From a bacterium (GTDB lineage: Bacteria > 4484-113 > JAFGCY01): DNA of 64,000 bases. This document shows positions 1 to 8,301 of the stretch, piece by piece. The notes below the pieces were generated by a model. That model ran no database searches. It worked only from the letters and a program-made list of their open reading frames with translations, and was not told the origin of the DNA. The position numbers and the translations under genes are program-made. The number at the start of each line of letters is the position of its first letter. The stretch's first letter is position 1. Location of the stretch: positions 15,736 through 79,735 of the forward strand of contig JADZFO010000050.1 of NCBI GenBank assembly GCA_020849855.1, in the 5' to 3' direction.

Positions 1-521
1 GCCGTCCTGTGTCCTGAGTCCTGAGTCCCGTGAGCCGAGTTCGGTCCGTCGAGTCTGACCGCTTCTCCGCTGGCTCCCTGAGTTGGCGGGGGTAGATCCT
101 CGTCTGGACTCAGGACCCAGGACTCAGGACTGTTTGCGGGCGGAGCATGCTCCGCCACTGCGGTCTCAAAACTGGATATCCTTAGCCTGCTGACCGCCCC
201 GATGCTGGCCAGGGCCTCGCCGCGGAAGCCCAGGCTGCCCAGGTGGTAAAGGTCCTCAAGGCTGCGAATCTTGGAAGTGTGGTGCGGCAGGATCGCCAGC
301 TCAAGCTGGCCCGCCGCGATGCCGTGGCCGTTGTCGATGACCCGGATCAGGCGCTTGCCGCCCTCGGCCAGCTCGACGCTGATCTCGCTGGCACCGGCGT
401 CCAGCGCGTTCTCCACCAGCTCCTTAACCACGCTCAGCGGCCGCTCGACGACTTCACCGGCGCAGATCTTCTGCACTTCAGCGGCGGGCAGGGCGGCGAT
501 TGCTGCTGGATAGAGGGGCAC
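1..521 (-). CDS. mutL: DNA mismatch repair protein MutL, N-terminal part (runs off window start)
   Basis: This is the GHKL ATPase domain of MutL, which couples mismatch recognition by MutS to downstream repair. From a GTG at 521-519 the frame shows the MutL landmarks in order: AGEVVERP (residues 21-28), the catalytic Glu and Asn in [11 protein letters not shown] (E34, N38), DNGHGI (63-68), HHTSKI with the ATP-contacting Lys (K84), and [10 protein letters not shown] (98-107). MutL similarity stops near residue 115. The frame then stays open to the window edge through a segment made of GTCCTGA-type heptamers and a palindrome (about positions 1-165), which does not resemble the usual MutL strand and loop there. 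Either an in-frame repeat insertion lengthened a loop or the gene is damaged; the rest of the gene is outside the window. The start is uncertain because no ATG lies nearby in frame. Confidence 0.85.
   Translation of the reverse strand, partial: MPLYPAAIAALPAAEVQKICAGEVVERPLSVVKELVENALDAGASEISVELAEGGKRLIRVIDNGHGIAAGQLELAILPHHTSKIRSLEDLYHLGSLGFRGEALASIGAVSRLRISSFETAVAEHAPPANSPESWVLSPDEDLPPPTQGASGEAVRLDGPNSAHGTQDSGHRT
5..131. repeat. GTCCTGA heptamer repeats in inverted arrangement
   Basis: Tandem GTCCTGA-type heptamers occur at about 5-33 on the plus strand and again, on the opposite strand, at 106-131. About 70 bases of unrelated sequence lie between them. The repeats fall within the open reading frame of mutL. 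The unit length matches the other heptamer arrays in this window, although the sequence differs. Confidence 0.8.
139..156. repeat. Palindromic element (GGCGGAGCA/TGCTCCGCC)
   Basis: A perfect 18-base palindrome lies next to the heptamer repeats and inside the mutL frame. It is closely related to the palindrome at 58048-58067, differing mainly by A/G exchanges in the arms, which suggests one dispersed family. Confidence 0.7.
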
Positions 522-735
522 GCGGGGATGATACCCTGCGCAAGCGCTGGCAAGTCTGCCCCGGGAGCCGGCAAGAAACGGTTAAACACTTGAATGAAAT
601 CTAAGCTGTTGGCAGGCTGCCCCTGAGAACTTGTCCGGGTAAAATATATAGGTGCGCCCGAACGGCTGCGGGTGGCTTTCGGGTTCGGGGGTTGCCCACT
701 GCGGCGGGATGTTCAAGACGGAGACGAGCACAACT

Positions 736-1278
736 ATGCGCCTTTTGATCCTCTTTGCGGCCCTGATGCTGCTGGCTTTGCTGGCAGCCTGCGGCGGCGG
801 CGGCAAGGCCGCCCCGGCGGGCTCCTCCGGGCAGAACGCGGGCCAGAGCGACAGCTCCGGCCGCGGCGTATCCCTGGCCCTGAGCACTGCCACCGAGGGA
901 GATGGCATGCTGCGCCTGAGCATCAGCGCCAGCGGCGCCACCAGCCTGCACCAGATGAGCCTGCGCCTGGCCTATGACCCCCGCGCGGTGCGCCCGGTGG
1001 ATGTCGAGCGCGGAGCGCTGATTGACGAGCGCGCCGTCTTCTTCTCGGCGCCGGACAAGCCGGCGGCGCGGGAAGCGGCCTATGTGCCCGTGGCCTTCAC
1101 CTATCACCCGGGCGAAGTGATCCCGGGCAGCAGCGGCGAGCTGCTGAGCATGCGCTTTGAGGTCCTCGACAGCGGGCGCGACCCCGGCCTGCAGCTGATC
1201 CGCGATGAGAAGTTCCTGCTGGCCCGCGACCGCAGCGGCGAGGACCTGCAGGTCCTGACGGGGGCCGGCGATGAATAG
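736..1278 (+). CDS. Cohesin-like lipoprotein
   Basis: A 180-residue lipoprotein. The chosen ATG at 736 gives a short signal peptide ending in the lipobox LLAAC; an earlier in-frame ATG would bury that signal 28 residues inside. A Gly/Ser-rich linker follows. Residues from about 55 onward resemble a cohesin-type beta sandwich: a strand LRLAYDPRAV, then a position equivalent to cohesin GALI, a VAFTYHPG strand and a GELLSMRFEVL strand. Cohesins bind dockerins or act as surface adhesion modules. The stop codon overlaps the start of the next gene by 8 bases, so the two are probably translated together, and that next protein carries a dockerin-like motif. The family call is by eye. The cohesin-dockerin partnership is inferred. 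Confidence 0.65.
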   Translation: MRLLILFAALMLLALLAACGGGGKAAPAGSSGQNAGQSDSSGRGVSLALSTATEGDGMLRLSISASGATSLHQMSLRLAYDPRAVRPVDVERGALIDERAVFFSAPDKPAAREAAYVPVAFTYHPGEVIPGSSGELLSMRFEVLDSGRDPGLQLIRDEKFLLARDRSGEDLQVLTGAGDE

Positions 1279-4093
1279 CCCCCTGCGCCTCAGCCTGGCC
1301 CTGCAGCTGCTTGTTGCGGCAGCGCTGCTTGCCTTCGCCATTCCGGCCGCCGCACACCAGCTGCCCAACGAGGAAGAGATCCAGCGCCTCAAGAACGCCG
1401 GACAGTGGGAGCCGGTGTACCAGAACCTGCTGAGCATGGAAGATCTCACGCACCAGCACCTGCATGAAGGCGAGGTGCTGGACCTGATCCTTGATCATTA
1501 CGGACTGCCGACCCAGATCAGCACGCCCACCCAGCCCAGCGGCGACCTGCGGGTCAACTTTGACGGCAATGATGTGATCGACGAGCGCGACATCCTGGGC
1601 CTGGGCTTTGGCGATCTGGAGCGCGATGCCGCGCTGAATGAAGCCGGGCTGAACAGCCGCGGCGCCAGCACGACCCTGCCAATCGGCACCGTCGCGCAGA
1701 ACAACGCGCCCAAGTGCCTGATCCTGCTGATCAAGTTCACCGACCAGGCACCCACCGACAAGAAGAACCAGGGGGCGGCCAATGACGTCAACCATGACAG
1801 CGCCTGGGCCGAGGACCGCTGGTTCGACCTGACTACCCCGGGTGCGCTGGAAGACGCATCGGTGGCGCACTTCTACAAGCAGAACAGCTATGGCAAGCTG
1901 GAGCTGACCGGCGACTGCTTTGACCAGAGCTTCGGCGCCGGGGGCAATACCGTTGCCGACAGCGAAGGCTGGATCACCAGCGCCTATACGCGGGCGCAGG
2001 TCGTCTCGGGCAACAAGAGCTTCTATGAGGTGACCTCCAACGCGATCAGCCAGATTGACCCCCATGTCAACTTCAGCAACTACGACTCCAACGGCGATGG
2101 TTATCTGGACGGCCTGATCACGATCTATGCCGGCGCCGACGGCGGCGGCGCGAACCAGCTCTGGTACTTCCGCTGGGTCTACTCGCCGCAGCTGGTGACC
2201 GCCGACAACGTGCGCATTTCAAGCGGCCAGTGGGTTTCCGAGCAGGGCTATTTCTATCTCTTCTGCCACGAGATGGGGCACGAGCTGGGCCTGCCGGACC
2301 TTTACGACACCAACGGCAGCTCCGGCGGTTCGCAGGCCGGCACCGGCTTTTGGTGCATCATGAGCGGCTGGAGCACTAGCCAGGGCGTCAAGCCGCCCTT
2401 CCACGACGCCTGGAGCCGCATGCATATGCGCTGGGTCGACCCGGTGGAGGTCGCCTCACTGGGCTCGGCCACCAGTCTGACGGTCAACCGCGCCACCAGC
2501 GCCAGCCCGGACAACACCGTCTACCGCATCTGGCGCAATGGCGCGATCGGCAAGGAGTTCTTCCTTGTCGAGTACCGCGACAGCACGCATGGCTATGACG
2601 ACAGCCTGCCTACCAGCGGCCTTCTGATCTGGCATGTGGACGAGAACCGCTCAAGCGGCCGCAACACGGACAATGCCTTCAGCCCCCAGCGCGTCTGGCT
2701 GGAAGTGGCGGACAACGGCAACGACCCCTTCTCCAGCCAGTCCCCCTGGCGCAGCGGCTATAACGGCCCGGACGGCAAGGACTTCTTCGACGACACCAGC
2801 TCACCGAACTCCAGGGACAATGCCGGCGCGACGACGGGCGTGGTCATCGACCCGACATCGGCCAACAGCGGCCCCAGCATGACCATGGACGTGACCAACA
2901 CGACCGGCACGCCGCCCACAGTGAGCTGGGAAAGCCCGAACGCCGGCGCGACTGTCAGCGGCAACGTTCTGGTGGACGCGGCCTCCAGCGCCACCGGCAA
3001 GGTGGAGTATTACATCAACGACTGCCTGAAGCATGTCGACACCGCGCCGACCTTCGACGGCTTCACCTGGGACACGCTGACAGCCCTCAACGGCACGGCG
3101 CGCCTGCGGGCCATCGCGGTCAACAGCGGCCAGACCGTGACCGTGATCGACCGCACTGTGACGGTGAATAACGCCGCCGGCACTGGCAAGAGCGTCATCT
3201 ACAGCGACAACTTCAACTCCTACACCAGCGACAGCGACAACACCCTGCTGGGCGCCTGGAACCTGCGTGAAGACGCGATGGGCCTGGATATCCAGTGCCT
3301 CAATGCCAGCAGCATCAAGACCGGCCTGACGGGCAAGGTGCTGGCCTTCGCCCAGACCAGCTTCGCCGCGCCGCCCAACGACCCGGGCCAGGTCGACCCG
3401 AATGTCGGCATCTACCAGGGCAACGACCGCGAGTACCTGATGAGCCCGCGCATCAACCTCTCGGGCTACAACAACCTGCAGCTCAAGTACAAGGTGGCGA
3501 TGCGCAGCTACTGGACCGGCGAGGCCATCCTGGTGACGCAGATCAGCAGCGACAACGGCGCGACATGGAACAAGCTGGAGAGCCTCTCCTGGTACCCCAA
3601 CAGCCCGCCGCCGGCCTACAACGCCGGCATCTGGGACGGCGACCCGACCTTCAGCAACTTCGCCCAGCGCACGGTCAGCCTGCAAAGCTACCTGAACCAG
3701 GATGTCTACATCCGCTTCTTCTTCGTCGGCGGCCTGACGCCCAGCGTGGGCATGGCCTTTGACGACTTCGAAGTCACGGGCGACCCCTTCAGCATCACTT
3801 CAGCTTCGCCGAGCCGGCGTCAGATCGGCCAGAGCGTGACCATCACCGGCAACGGCTTCGGGGCGAGCCAGGGCGACGGCAAGGTGCGTTTCAACAACGG
3901 GGCCGGCGGCTTTGTGGAGCAGGCCACGGTGACCAGCTGGAACAACACGCAGATCGTCTGCAATGTCCCGGCCGGCGCGGTGTCCAACGACCCCAACGGC
4001 ATCTGGGTCTACAAGAGCACGCAGGAGACCAACAAGCTGCCCTTCAAGATCATCCTTGGCGCGCCCAGCCTGGGCGGCCTGGGCCAGCTTTAG
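1271..4093 (+). CDS. Secreted M6-family metallopeptidase with dockerin-like motif and IPT/TIG domain
   Basis: A 940-residue exported protease of the immune inhibitor A (M6) type. It has a signal peptide (about residues 1-28, ending AIPAAA). Near residues 92-110 lies a single EF-hand-like loop NFDGNDVIDERDILGLG, resembling one half of a dockerin. The zinc site is HEMGHELGLPD at residues 333-343. Beta-rich regions follow, including a jelly-roll-like segment and an IPT/TIG-type domain at about 840-925 (VTITGNGFG). M6 enzymes are zinc endopeptidases that act outside the cell. The start overlaps the stop of the upstream cohesin-like lipoprotein gene, which suggests the lipoprotein could anchor the protease to the cell surface. 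A second dockerin half is not visible, so the docking idea is an inference. Confidence 0.85.
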   Translation: MNSPLRLSLALQLLVAAALLAFAIPAAAHQLPNEEEIQRLKNAGQWEPVYQNLLSMEDLTHQHLHEGEVLDLILDHYGLPTQISTPTQPSGDLRVNFDGNDVIDERDILGLGFGDLERDAALNEAGLNSRGASTTLPIGTVAQNNAPKCLILLIKFTDQAPTDKKNQGAANDVNHDSAWAEDRWFDLTTPGALEDASVAHFYKQNSYGKLELTGDCFDQSFGAGGNTVADSEGWITSAYTRAQVVSGNKSFYEVTSNAISQIDPHVNFSNYDSNGDGYLDGLITIYAGADGGGANQLWYFRWVYSPQLVTADNVRISSGQWVSEQGYFYLFCHEMGHELGLPDLYDTNGSSGGSQAGTGFWCIMSGWSTSQGVKPPFHDAWSRMHMRWVDPVEVASLGSATSLTVNRATSASPDNTVYRIWRNGAIGKEFFLVEYRDSTHGYDDSLPTSGLLIWHVDENRSSGRNTDNAFSPQRVWLEVADNGNDPFSSQSPWRSGYNGPDGKDFFDDTSSPNSRDNAGATTGVVIDPTSANSGPSMTMDVTNTTGTPPTVSWESPNAGATVSGNVLVDAASSATGKVEYYINDCLKHVDTAPTFDGFTWDTLTALNGTARLRAIAVNSGQTVTVIDRTVTVNNAAGTGKSVIYSDNFNSYTSDSDNTLLGAWNLREDAMGLDIQCLNASSIKTGLTGKVLAFAQTSFAAPPNDPGQVDPNVGIYQGNDREYLMSPRINLSGYNNLQLKYKVAMRSYWTGEAILVTQISSDNGATWNKLESLSWYPNSPPPAYNAGIWDGDPTFSNFAQRTVSLQSYLNQDVYIRFFFVGGLTPSVGMAFDDFEVTGDPFSITSASPSRRQIGQSVTITGNGFGASQGDGKVRFNNGAGGFVEQATVTSWNNTQIVCNVPAGAVSNDPNGIWVYKSTQETNKLPFKIILGAPSLGGLGQL

Positions 4094-4159
4094 GCGCGTC
4101 GGCAGACGGCAGCAGGAAGCGAGGGATTGACCGCGGGCTTGTCCCCGTCCAGCAGCGAT

Positions 4160-4615
4160 GGTCGAAGGTCGAAGGTCGAAGGTCGAAGGTCTGAATCGGC
4201 AAGTCCGCTGCGGCCCGGTGCATGATGCGCTGCTTTTCGATCCAACAGGAGACACAGAGGCACAGAGCTTACTGAGGGTACCTCGGCCAGTAGCAGCGCG
4301 GCCCTGTCCGCGCGTCTGTCTGTCTGTTGAAGGTCGAAAGTCAAAGGTCGAAGGTCGAAGGTCTGAATCGGCAAGTCCGCTGCGGCCCGGTGAAATGATG
4401 CGCTGCTTCAGATCCAACAGGAGACGCAGAGGCACAGAGCTTCGTGAGGGTGCCTCGGCCAGTAGCAGCGCGGCCCTGTCCGCGCGTCTGACTGTCGAAG
4501 GTCGAAGGTCGAAGGTCGAATGTCTGAATCGGCAAGTCCGCTGCGGCCCGGTGAAATGATGCGCTGCTTGCGATCCAATAGGAGACGCAGAGGCACAGAG
4601 CTTCGTGAGGATGCC
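4160..4615. repeat. Array of three ~165-bp repeat units with embedded GGTCGAA heptamers
   Basis: Three imperfect units begin with CTGAATCGGCAAGTCCGC at about 4191, 4363 and 4524, so spacing is 172 and 161. Each unit continues with a CTGCGGCCCGGTG segment, AACAGGAGAC or a variant, and a CCTCGGCCAGTAGCAGCGCG segment. Between units lie tandem GGTCGAA-type heptamers (for example 4160-4190 and 4500-4520), and their number varies. Open frames across the array are low-complexity readings of the repeat and are not annotated as genes. The gap from 4094 to 4776 contains this array and nothing else I recognise. Confidence 0.9.
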
Positions 4616-4776
4616 TCGATGCTGGGTACGGGCGAGTTGCCGGTCAGCATTGAGGCCGGTGGGGCCGGTATGCGCGCTGCGCTACCGGCGGCTGCAGGTC
4701 ACTTGCTCGACGCAACGGCCTGGGATACCAACCCAGACACTTGCACTCGGTCTCAGCGGCTCTTTGTGAATCCAGG

Positions 4777-5187
4777 CTAGACATGCGCAGTGGACTGAGC
4801 TCCACGCGGAATGCTGAAGAGGTAAGACAGGACTCCAATCAGCAATCCATACAACACCACGCTGGCGGGCAGTAGGAAGGTCAAAACGAATCTACGTGGA
4901 TCAGGATCCATGTGCCGGACCATAAAGTCGATAAACTCAGGGTTGATGGTTGAGAACTGCTTCCAAAGCAGCATGATGAGGCCATTTTCCACTAACGCGA
5001 TCAACGCGTCGGAACTGAAGCCGTTGGCAAAAGACATAAAGCGGGTTTGCGACATGGCCCGCACAGTAAAGAAGACCGTTGCTGCTGCCGTAGGGTAGCC
5101 CAGCCACGGTGGCCAATGCAGCAAACCGCCAATGCCCAGAGCCAGACCGAAAAGGATTCCAAATGCCAGGACAAGCCGCCACTGCAT
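4777..5187 (-). CDS. Small integral membrane protein, unknown function
   Basis: A 136-residue protein with about four hydrophobic segments: an N-terminal pair covering roughly residues 3-45, one near 65-80 and one near 105-130. The ATG at 5187 is preferred over an upstream start because GAGGTG lies just upstream on the minus strand and because the first helix then begins at once. I recognise no family. It lies between the two ~165-bp repeat arrays, together with the pseudopilin-like gene and the HicB-like gene, and is read in the same direction as both. Confidence 0.6.
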   Translation of the reverse strand: MQWRLVLAFGILFGLALGIGGLLHWPPWLGYPTAAATVFFTVRAMSQTRFMSFANGFSSDALIALVENGLIMLLWKQFSTINPEFIDFMVRHMDPDPRRFVLTFLLPASVVLYGLLIGVLSYLFSIPRGAQSTAHV

Positions 5188-5271
5188 GGATGCACCTCGT
5201 TTCAGAGTGTACTGCTTTGCGGCGAGCAATGGCGGAGAACTCTGTTACACAGATAGAATGGAGCGTGAGAC

Positions 5272-5940
5272 TTAAGGTCGCTGGCGCGGCGCACTCGAGC
5301 CCCCGGCTGGCGGCATCTCGCCCAGGCCCGCCCTGCTGAATGCCTCTTTAGCTGTCTCGAGGTATTCTTCTACTGGCGCAGGACTCCCAAAGGCCTCCTT
5401 TGTCCAGTGGACATTGCTGCCGCTTGAGATGATGCCGGCAATCGGCAAACGAAGGCTATGGCCCCTTGTACGCAGGTCTTCAGGCAGCGCCCTGAGGCCC
5501 CAGACAACCAGCACATACCCACCAAGCCCCTCGCGGGTGGAGCCGTCGGCGTACTTCACAAAGCTCGCCCGTGTCAGGTAGCTGAAGTCACCGGGGCTGG
5601 GATGGCCTGGCTCAACGCAACGCACAGGCAGGCCGGAGTATGGGTTCCTTGCGGGCTGCCAGTCATAGTCACTGATTGCAGCATCAAAGCTGGCGGGGTA
5701 CTCAAGGAAGGGGTAGCGGCTTAGCTCGCTGCTTATCGCCCAGTTTTCCAGCGGGATCATCGCTGTGCTGGCACTGCGCGTGCTGAGCCTGCGCCGGCTG
5801 CGTTCAACATGGTTCGGCAGGAGTATCAACGCAGCAATGCAAGCGGCGAAAAGGAGCGTAGCGGCAATCAGCGTGAGCAGTCTTTTCGCTCGCCTGCGCG
5901 GCGTCTTCGCAGCTGCAGGGGGTTTAGCTCGATGTATCAA
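5272..5940 (-). CDS. Membrane-anchored pseudopilin-like protein (GspG-type C-terminal motif)
   Basis: 222 residues from a TTG start at 5940 (GGAG about ten bases upstream). It has a basic N-terminus, one transmembrane helix at about residues 20-41, then an extracytoplasmic domain. The segment with NPYSGLPVR followed by PSPGDFSYL matches the NPYSG...PSPGN(L)VY stretch of the paralogue at 23205-23831, and both resemble the C-terminal part of GspG-like type II pseudopilins. No prepilin peptidase site (G-F-T-x-x-E) is visible, so it is probably not a processed pilin. Function unknown. It shares direction and location with the flanking small genes between two repeat arrays. Confidence 0.5.
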   Translation of the reverse strand: MIHRAKPPAAAKTPRRRAKRLLTLIAATLLFAACIAALILLPNHVERSRRRLSTRSASTAMIPLENWAISSELSRYPFLEYPASFDAAISDYDWQPARNPYSGLPVRCVEPGHPSPGDFSYLTRASFVKYADGSTREGLGGYVLVVWGLRALPEDLRTRGHSLRLPIAGIISSGSNVHWTKEAFGSPAPVEEYLETAKEAFSRAGLGEMPPAGGSSAPRQRP

Positions 5941-6017
5941 TGCAGGTCAGCTCCAAGAAGACCAGGATGGTCATGCCTCATTTGGATAGAGTACCAAAGA
6001 TAGAATCAACTACAGAC

Positions 6018-6215
6018 TCACTTCCAGTTCGGCGACATGCCTCTGCTTATCTCCGCCGTATCAGCCCGGGTCCTCAGGCTCACCGTAATCGCGGCCCTGA
6101 TGTTCTCCAGCGCCAGCTCCTCAGTATCTCCGTGCGACACGCAGCCAGGCAGCGCCTGGCATTCGACAACAAAACCGCCGTCTTCTTCGGGTTCAATTGT
6201 TACTAGAAAGCGCAT
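6018..6215 (-). CDS. HicB-like antitoxin, without an adjacent HicA
   Basis: A complete 65-residue protein of the HicB N-terminal (UPF0150) fold: FLVTIEPEEDGGFVVECQALPGC, then a G-D-T-x-E-E-A-L-x-N-I segment (HGDTEELALENIRAAI). HicB proteins normally neutralise the HicA mRNA interferase. No HicA-like double-stranded-RNA-binding-fold ORF is seen on either side: the upstream side runs into a repeat array and the downstream side is about 80 bases of non-coding sequence before the next gene. It also lacks the C-terminal DNA-binding domain of longer HicB proteins. It may be an orphan regulator or a remnant. Confidence 0.75.
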   Translation of the reverse strand: MRFLVTIEPEEDGGFVVECQALPGCVSHGDTEELALENIRAAITVSLRTRADTAEISRGMSPNWK

Positions 6216-6276
6216 GAGTGGATCTTACCGAGGCGGGCTTGATTGACGTCCTTCTCATAGTTGAATGTCGCAGGTG

Positions 6277-6547
6277 GTGGGTCGAAAGTCGAAGGTCGAA
6301 TGTCTGAGTCGGCAAGTCCGCTGCGGCCCGGTGCAGTGATGCGCTGCTTTTCGATCCAACAGGAGACGCAAAGGCACAGAGCTGGGCGAGGGTGCCTCGG
6401 CCAGTAGCAGCGCGGCCCTGTCCGCGCGTCTGACTGTCTGTTGAAGGTCGGATGTCGCAGGTCGAAGGTCTGAATCGGCAAGTCCGCTGCGGCCCGGTGA
6501 AATGATGCGCTGCTTCAGATCCAACAGGAGACGCAGAGGCACAGAGA
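6277..6547. repeat. Second array of the ~165-bp repeat (two units)
   Basis: Two more units of the repeat seen at 4160-4615, in the same orientation, start at about 6304 and 6470 (period 166). They include the same CCTCGGCCAGTAGCAGCGCG segment and GGTCGAA-type heptamers. Together the arrays form direct repeats about 1.7 kb apart. The remaining bases to 6672 show no gene. Confidence 0.9.
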
Positions 6548-6672
6548 GTATTCAGGCTGCCTCGACGCAGCGAACCGGGCGCGGAGCGCGGGCTGCCTGC
6601 GCAGCAGGAGCCCGCTCACTGAAGAACGCACGGACGGGGCCGCGCTGCTACTGAAATCCGTGGCGTGCTTCT

Positions 6673-6700
6673 CAATCAGCAATCAGCAATCAGCAATCAG
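6673..6700. repeat. Tandem heptamer CAATCAG x4
   Basis: Four perfect consecutive copies of CAATCAG. The length of the unit is the same as the GGTCGAA, GTCGATG and GTCCTGA arrays elsewhere in the window, but the sequence is different. It lies between the second ~165-bp array and the 3' end of the Nudix gene. Confidence 0.95.
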
Positions 6701-6708
6701 CACTTCCC

Positions 6709-6729
6709 GGGCGGGTCTTCGACCCGCCC
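6709..6729. terminator. GC-rich hairpin after the Nudix gene
   Basis: A perfect 9-bp stem (GGGCGGGTC / GACCCGCCC) with a TTC loop ends one base before the Nudix stop codon on the minus strand. There is no T tract on the minus-strand side, so a factor-independent terminator is only possible. It may also belong to the dispersed palindrome family. Confidence 0.45.
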
Positions 6730-6730
6730 C

Positions 6731-7240
6731 CTACAGCCCGAACACGCCGCTCTGGACGGCGGCGTCGCCCGGCAGCTCGTTGATCACCACCAGGCGCGGG
6801 CAGTCCTTAAACTTGCTTTGCATGTCCTGGGCCAGCACCTTCTTCAGGCCCGCGGGCTGGAAGTCGGCCGCCAGCAGCTCTTCCGCGCTGAGCAGCTCCG
6901 GGCTGACCAGCTCATTGGGGTCGGGCCTCAGCGAGGCGAGGAAGTCGCCCTCCACCGGGCTGGCCGGATGGCAGAGGAAGTAGTAGCCGATCTCGTGCAT
7001 GCGCCGCTCGCCGCGGGCAAAGAAGTTCTCGGCGATATACAGCAGGCGGCTGGGCAGCACTTCGATGCCGATCTCCTCGCGCACCTCGCGCACCACCGCC
7101 TGGGTCAGGGTCTCGTCCAGCTTCAGGTGCCCGCCCAGCAGGCTGTGGAAAGCCGGGCGCTGGCCGTCGGCGATGACATTGCTGAGCAGGCGGCCCTGGT
7201 GGACGATGACCGCGCGGACGACGAGGTTAAGGGCAAGCAT
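6731..7240 (-). CDS. Nudix hydrolase
   Basis: 169 residues. The Nudix box matches G-x5-E-x7-R-E-U-x-E-E-x-G-U exactly: G37, E43, R51-E52, E55-E56 and G58. Nudix enzymes hydrolyse nucleoside diphosphates linked to another moiety, using Mg2+ bound by the box glutamates. The ATG at 7240 is chosen because MLALNLVVRAVIV starts the first Nudix strand; an upstream start adds 36 Arg/Ala-rich residues unlike the family. Substrate cannot be told. It is divergent from the ABM gene across about 100 bases that contain a GC-rich inverted repeat near 7246-7280. Confidence 0.9.
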   Translation of the reverse strand: MLALNLVVRAVIVHQGRLLSNVIADGQRPAFHSLLGGHLKLDETLTQAVVREVREEIGIEVLPSRLLYIAENFFARGERRMHEIGYYFLCHPASPVEGDFLASLRPDPNELVSPELLSAEELLAADFQPAGLKKVLAQDMQSKFKDCPRLVVINELPGDAAVQSGVFGL

Positions 7241-7341
7241 TGGCTTATTGTAGGCGCGGCAGCCGCGCGCGCGCGGCCGCAGTCGCCGTGCATGCGCCCG
7301 CGTATCCGCTTGCCGGCCGGCGGCGCATCTAAAATGGATGC

Positions 7342-7686
7342 ATGCCAAGTGCCCGCATTGATGCCAGCCAGCCCTGCCTGACCGTGCTCATCACGATCCA
7401 GGTTGACGACGAACGCCGCGAGGCCTTCCTTGAAGACATCCGCCGCGCAGTGGATGAGGTGGTGGCGCCGCTGCCTGGCTTTATCAGCGCCAGCTTCCAC
7501 CGCCGCACGGACGCCCCCGGCTGCCTGAACTATGCGCAGTGGGAATCCCAGGAGGCCTATCAGGGCTTCACCCAGAACGCGGCTGTGGCCGAGCGGGTCT
7601 GGGGCATCTTCGCCCGCCACGACGCGCACGCGAGTATCGGAAGCTATGAAGTGCTGGGCACGCACCTGCCGCCGGGCCAGGACTGA
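7342..7686 (+). CDS. Antibiotic biosynthesis monooxygenase (ABM) domain protein
   Basis: 114 residues of the dimeric alpha+beta barrel ABM fold: VLITIQVDDERREAFLE, PGFISASFHRR, then NYAQWESQEAYQGF with the family W-x-S/D-x-E-A motif. Family members range from quinol monooxygenases to heme-degrading and stress proteins, so the substrate is unknown. A TAAAAT hexamer lies only six bases upstream of the ATG, which suggests a very short or leaderless transcript. Confidence 0.85.
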   Translation: MPSARIDASQPCLTVLITIQVDDERREAFLEDIRRAVDEVVAPLPGFISASFHRRTDAPGCLNYAQWESQEAYQGFTQNAAVAERVWGIFARHDAHASIGSYEVLGTHLPPGQD

Positions 7687-7698
7687 GCGGCGAAGGCG

Positions 7699-8292
7699 TT
7701 AGTCTGCTTCGGCAGTGTTCGCGCCCTGCAGGCGCAGCAGGGTCTGGAGGCTGCCGCGGTGCCCGCTTTCATGCGCCACCAGGCCCGAGAGGGTCCGCGC
7801 CAGACTGGCCGGCCCGCGCCTCGCATAAGCCTGCGCCATTTCTTCTTCGCCCGCAGCGCGCAATTTCTGCTGATAGCTGTGGAAGAAGTCCTCCGTGCCG
7901 GATGTGGGCTGCCATAGCTTCTCAAGCGGCTGCTCCAGCCAGCGCTGGATGGCGGCCCGGCCGTCCTGCAGACTTTCCAGTGCGGCCTCAGGAGCCCCTG
8001 GCCTGAATGTCCAGATGGCTCCCGGATCCCGCGGCTGATTGGTCACGAAGTAGCGCGGGCTGTAATCCGCGCCATCCAGCTGGCCGGCGAAAAGCCAGCG
8101 CGCGTCAGCGATATGCATCACGAGCTCGCCAAGGCTGAAGCTCCAGCGACCGCTGGGGTCCGCCGGCCGCAGGGCCCACAGGCTGTCGTCCACCAGCTTG
8201 CAGACGCGCTCGCTGCCGCTAAGGCACAGCGCGACAATCGGCAGCCCGTCGCCGACGCTGAGTGCTGCTCCGGAAGCGCCGCTTTGATCCAT
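7699..8292 (-). CDS. DinB-like protein, copy 1
   Basis: 197 residues of the DinB/YfiT four-helix type. Putative metal ligands are the His in LVMHIAD and the two His in VAHESGHRGSLQTLL near the C-terminus. Members include bacillithiol or mycothiol-dependent thiol transferases and proteins of unknown function. It shares with the next two genes the motif DPSGRWSFSLGEL, an IWT-R segment and the C-terminal H-E-x-G-H-R-G. It is the most divergent of the three, with Ser instead of Ala in HESGH. The three genes run in one direction with gaps of 9 and 56 bases, so an operon is likely. Confidence 0.85.
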   Translation of the reverse strand: MDQSGASGAALSVGDGLPIVALCLSGSERVCKLVDDSLWALRPADPSGRWSFSLGELVMHIADARWLFAGQLDGADYSPRYFVTNQPRDPGAIWTFRPGAPEAALESLQDGRAAIQRWLEQPLEKLWQPTSGTEDFFHSYQQKLRAAGEEEMAQAYARRGPASLARTLSGLVAHESGHRGSLQTLLRLQGANTAEAD

Positions 8293-8301
8293 GGATAGAG
8301 C

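Noticed and set aside
4158-4559. Open frames across the repeat array, with repeating FDLRPST peptides
   Set aside because: The peptides repeat because the DNA does; no ribosome site or domain is present, and the period is that of the repeat.
4160-6547. CRISPR array
   Set aside because: The units are ~165 bases long with no unique spacers of constant length, and there are no cas genes.
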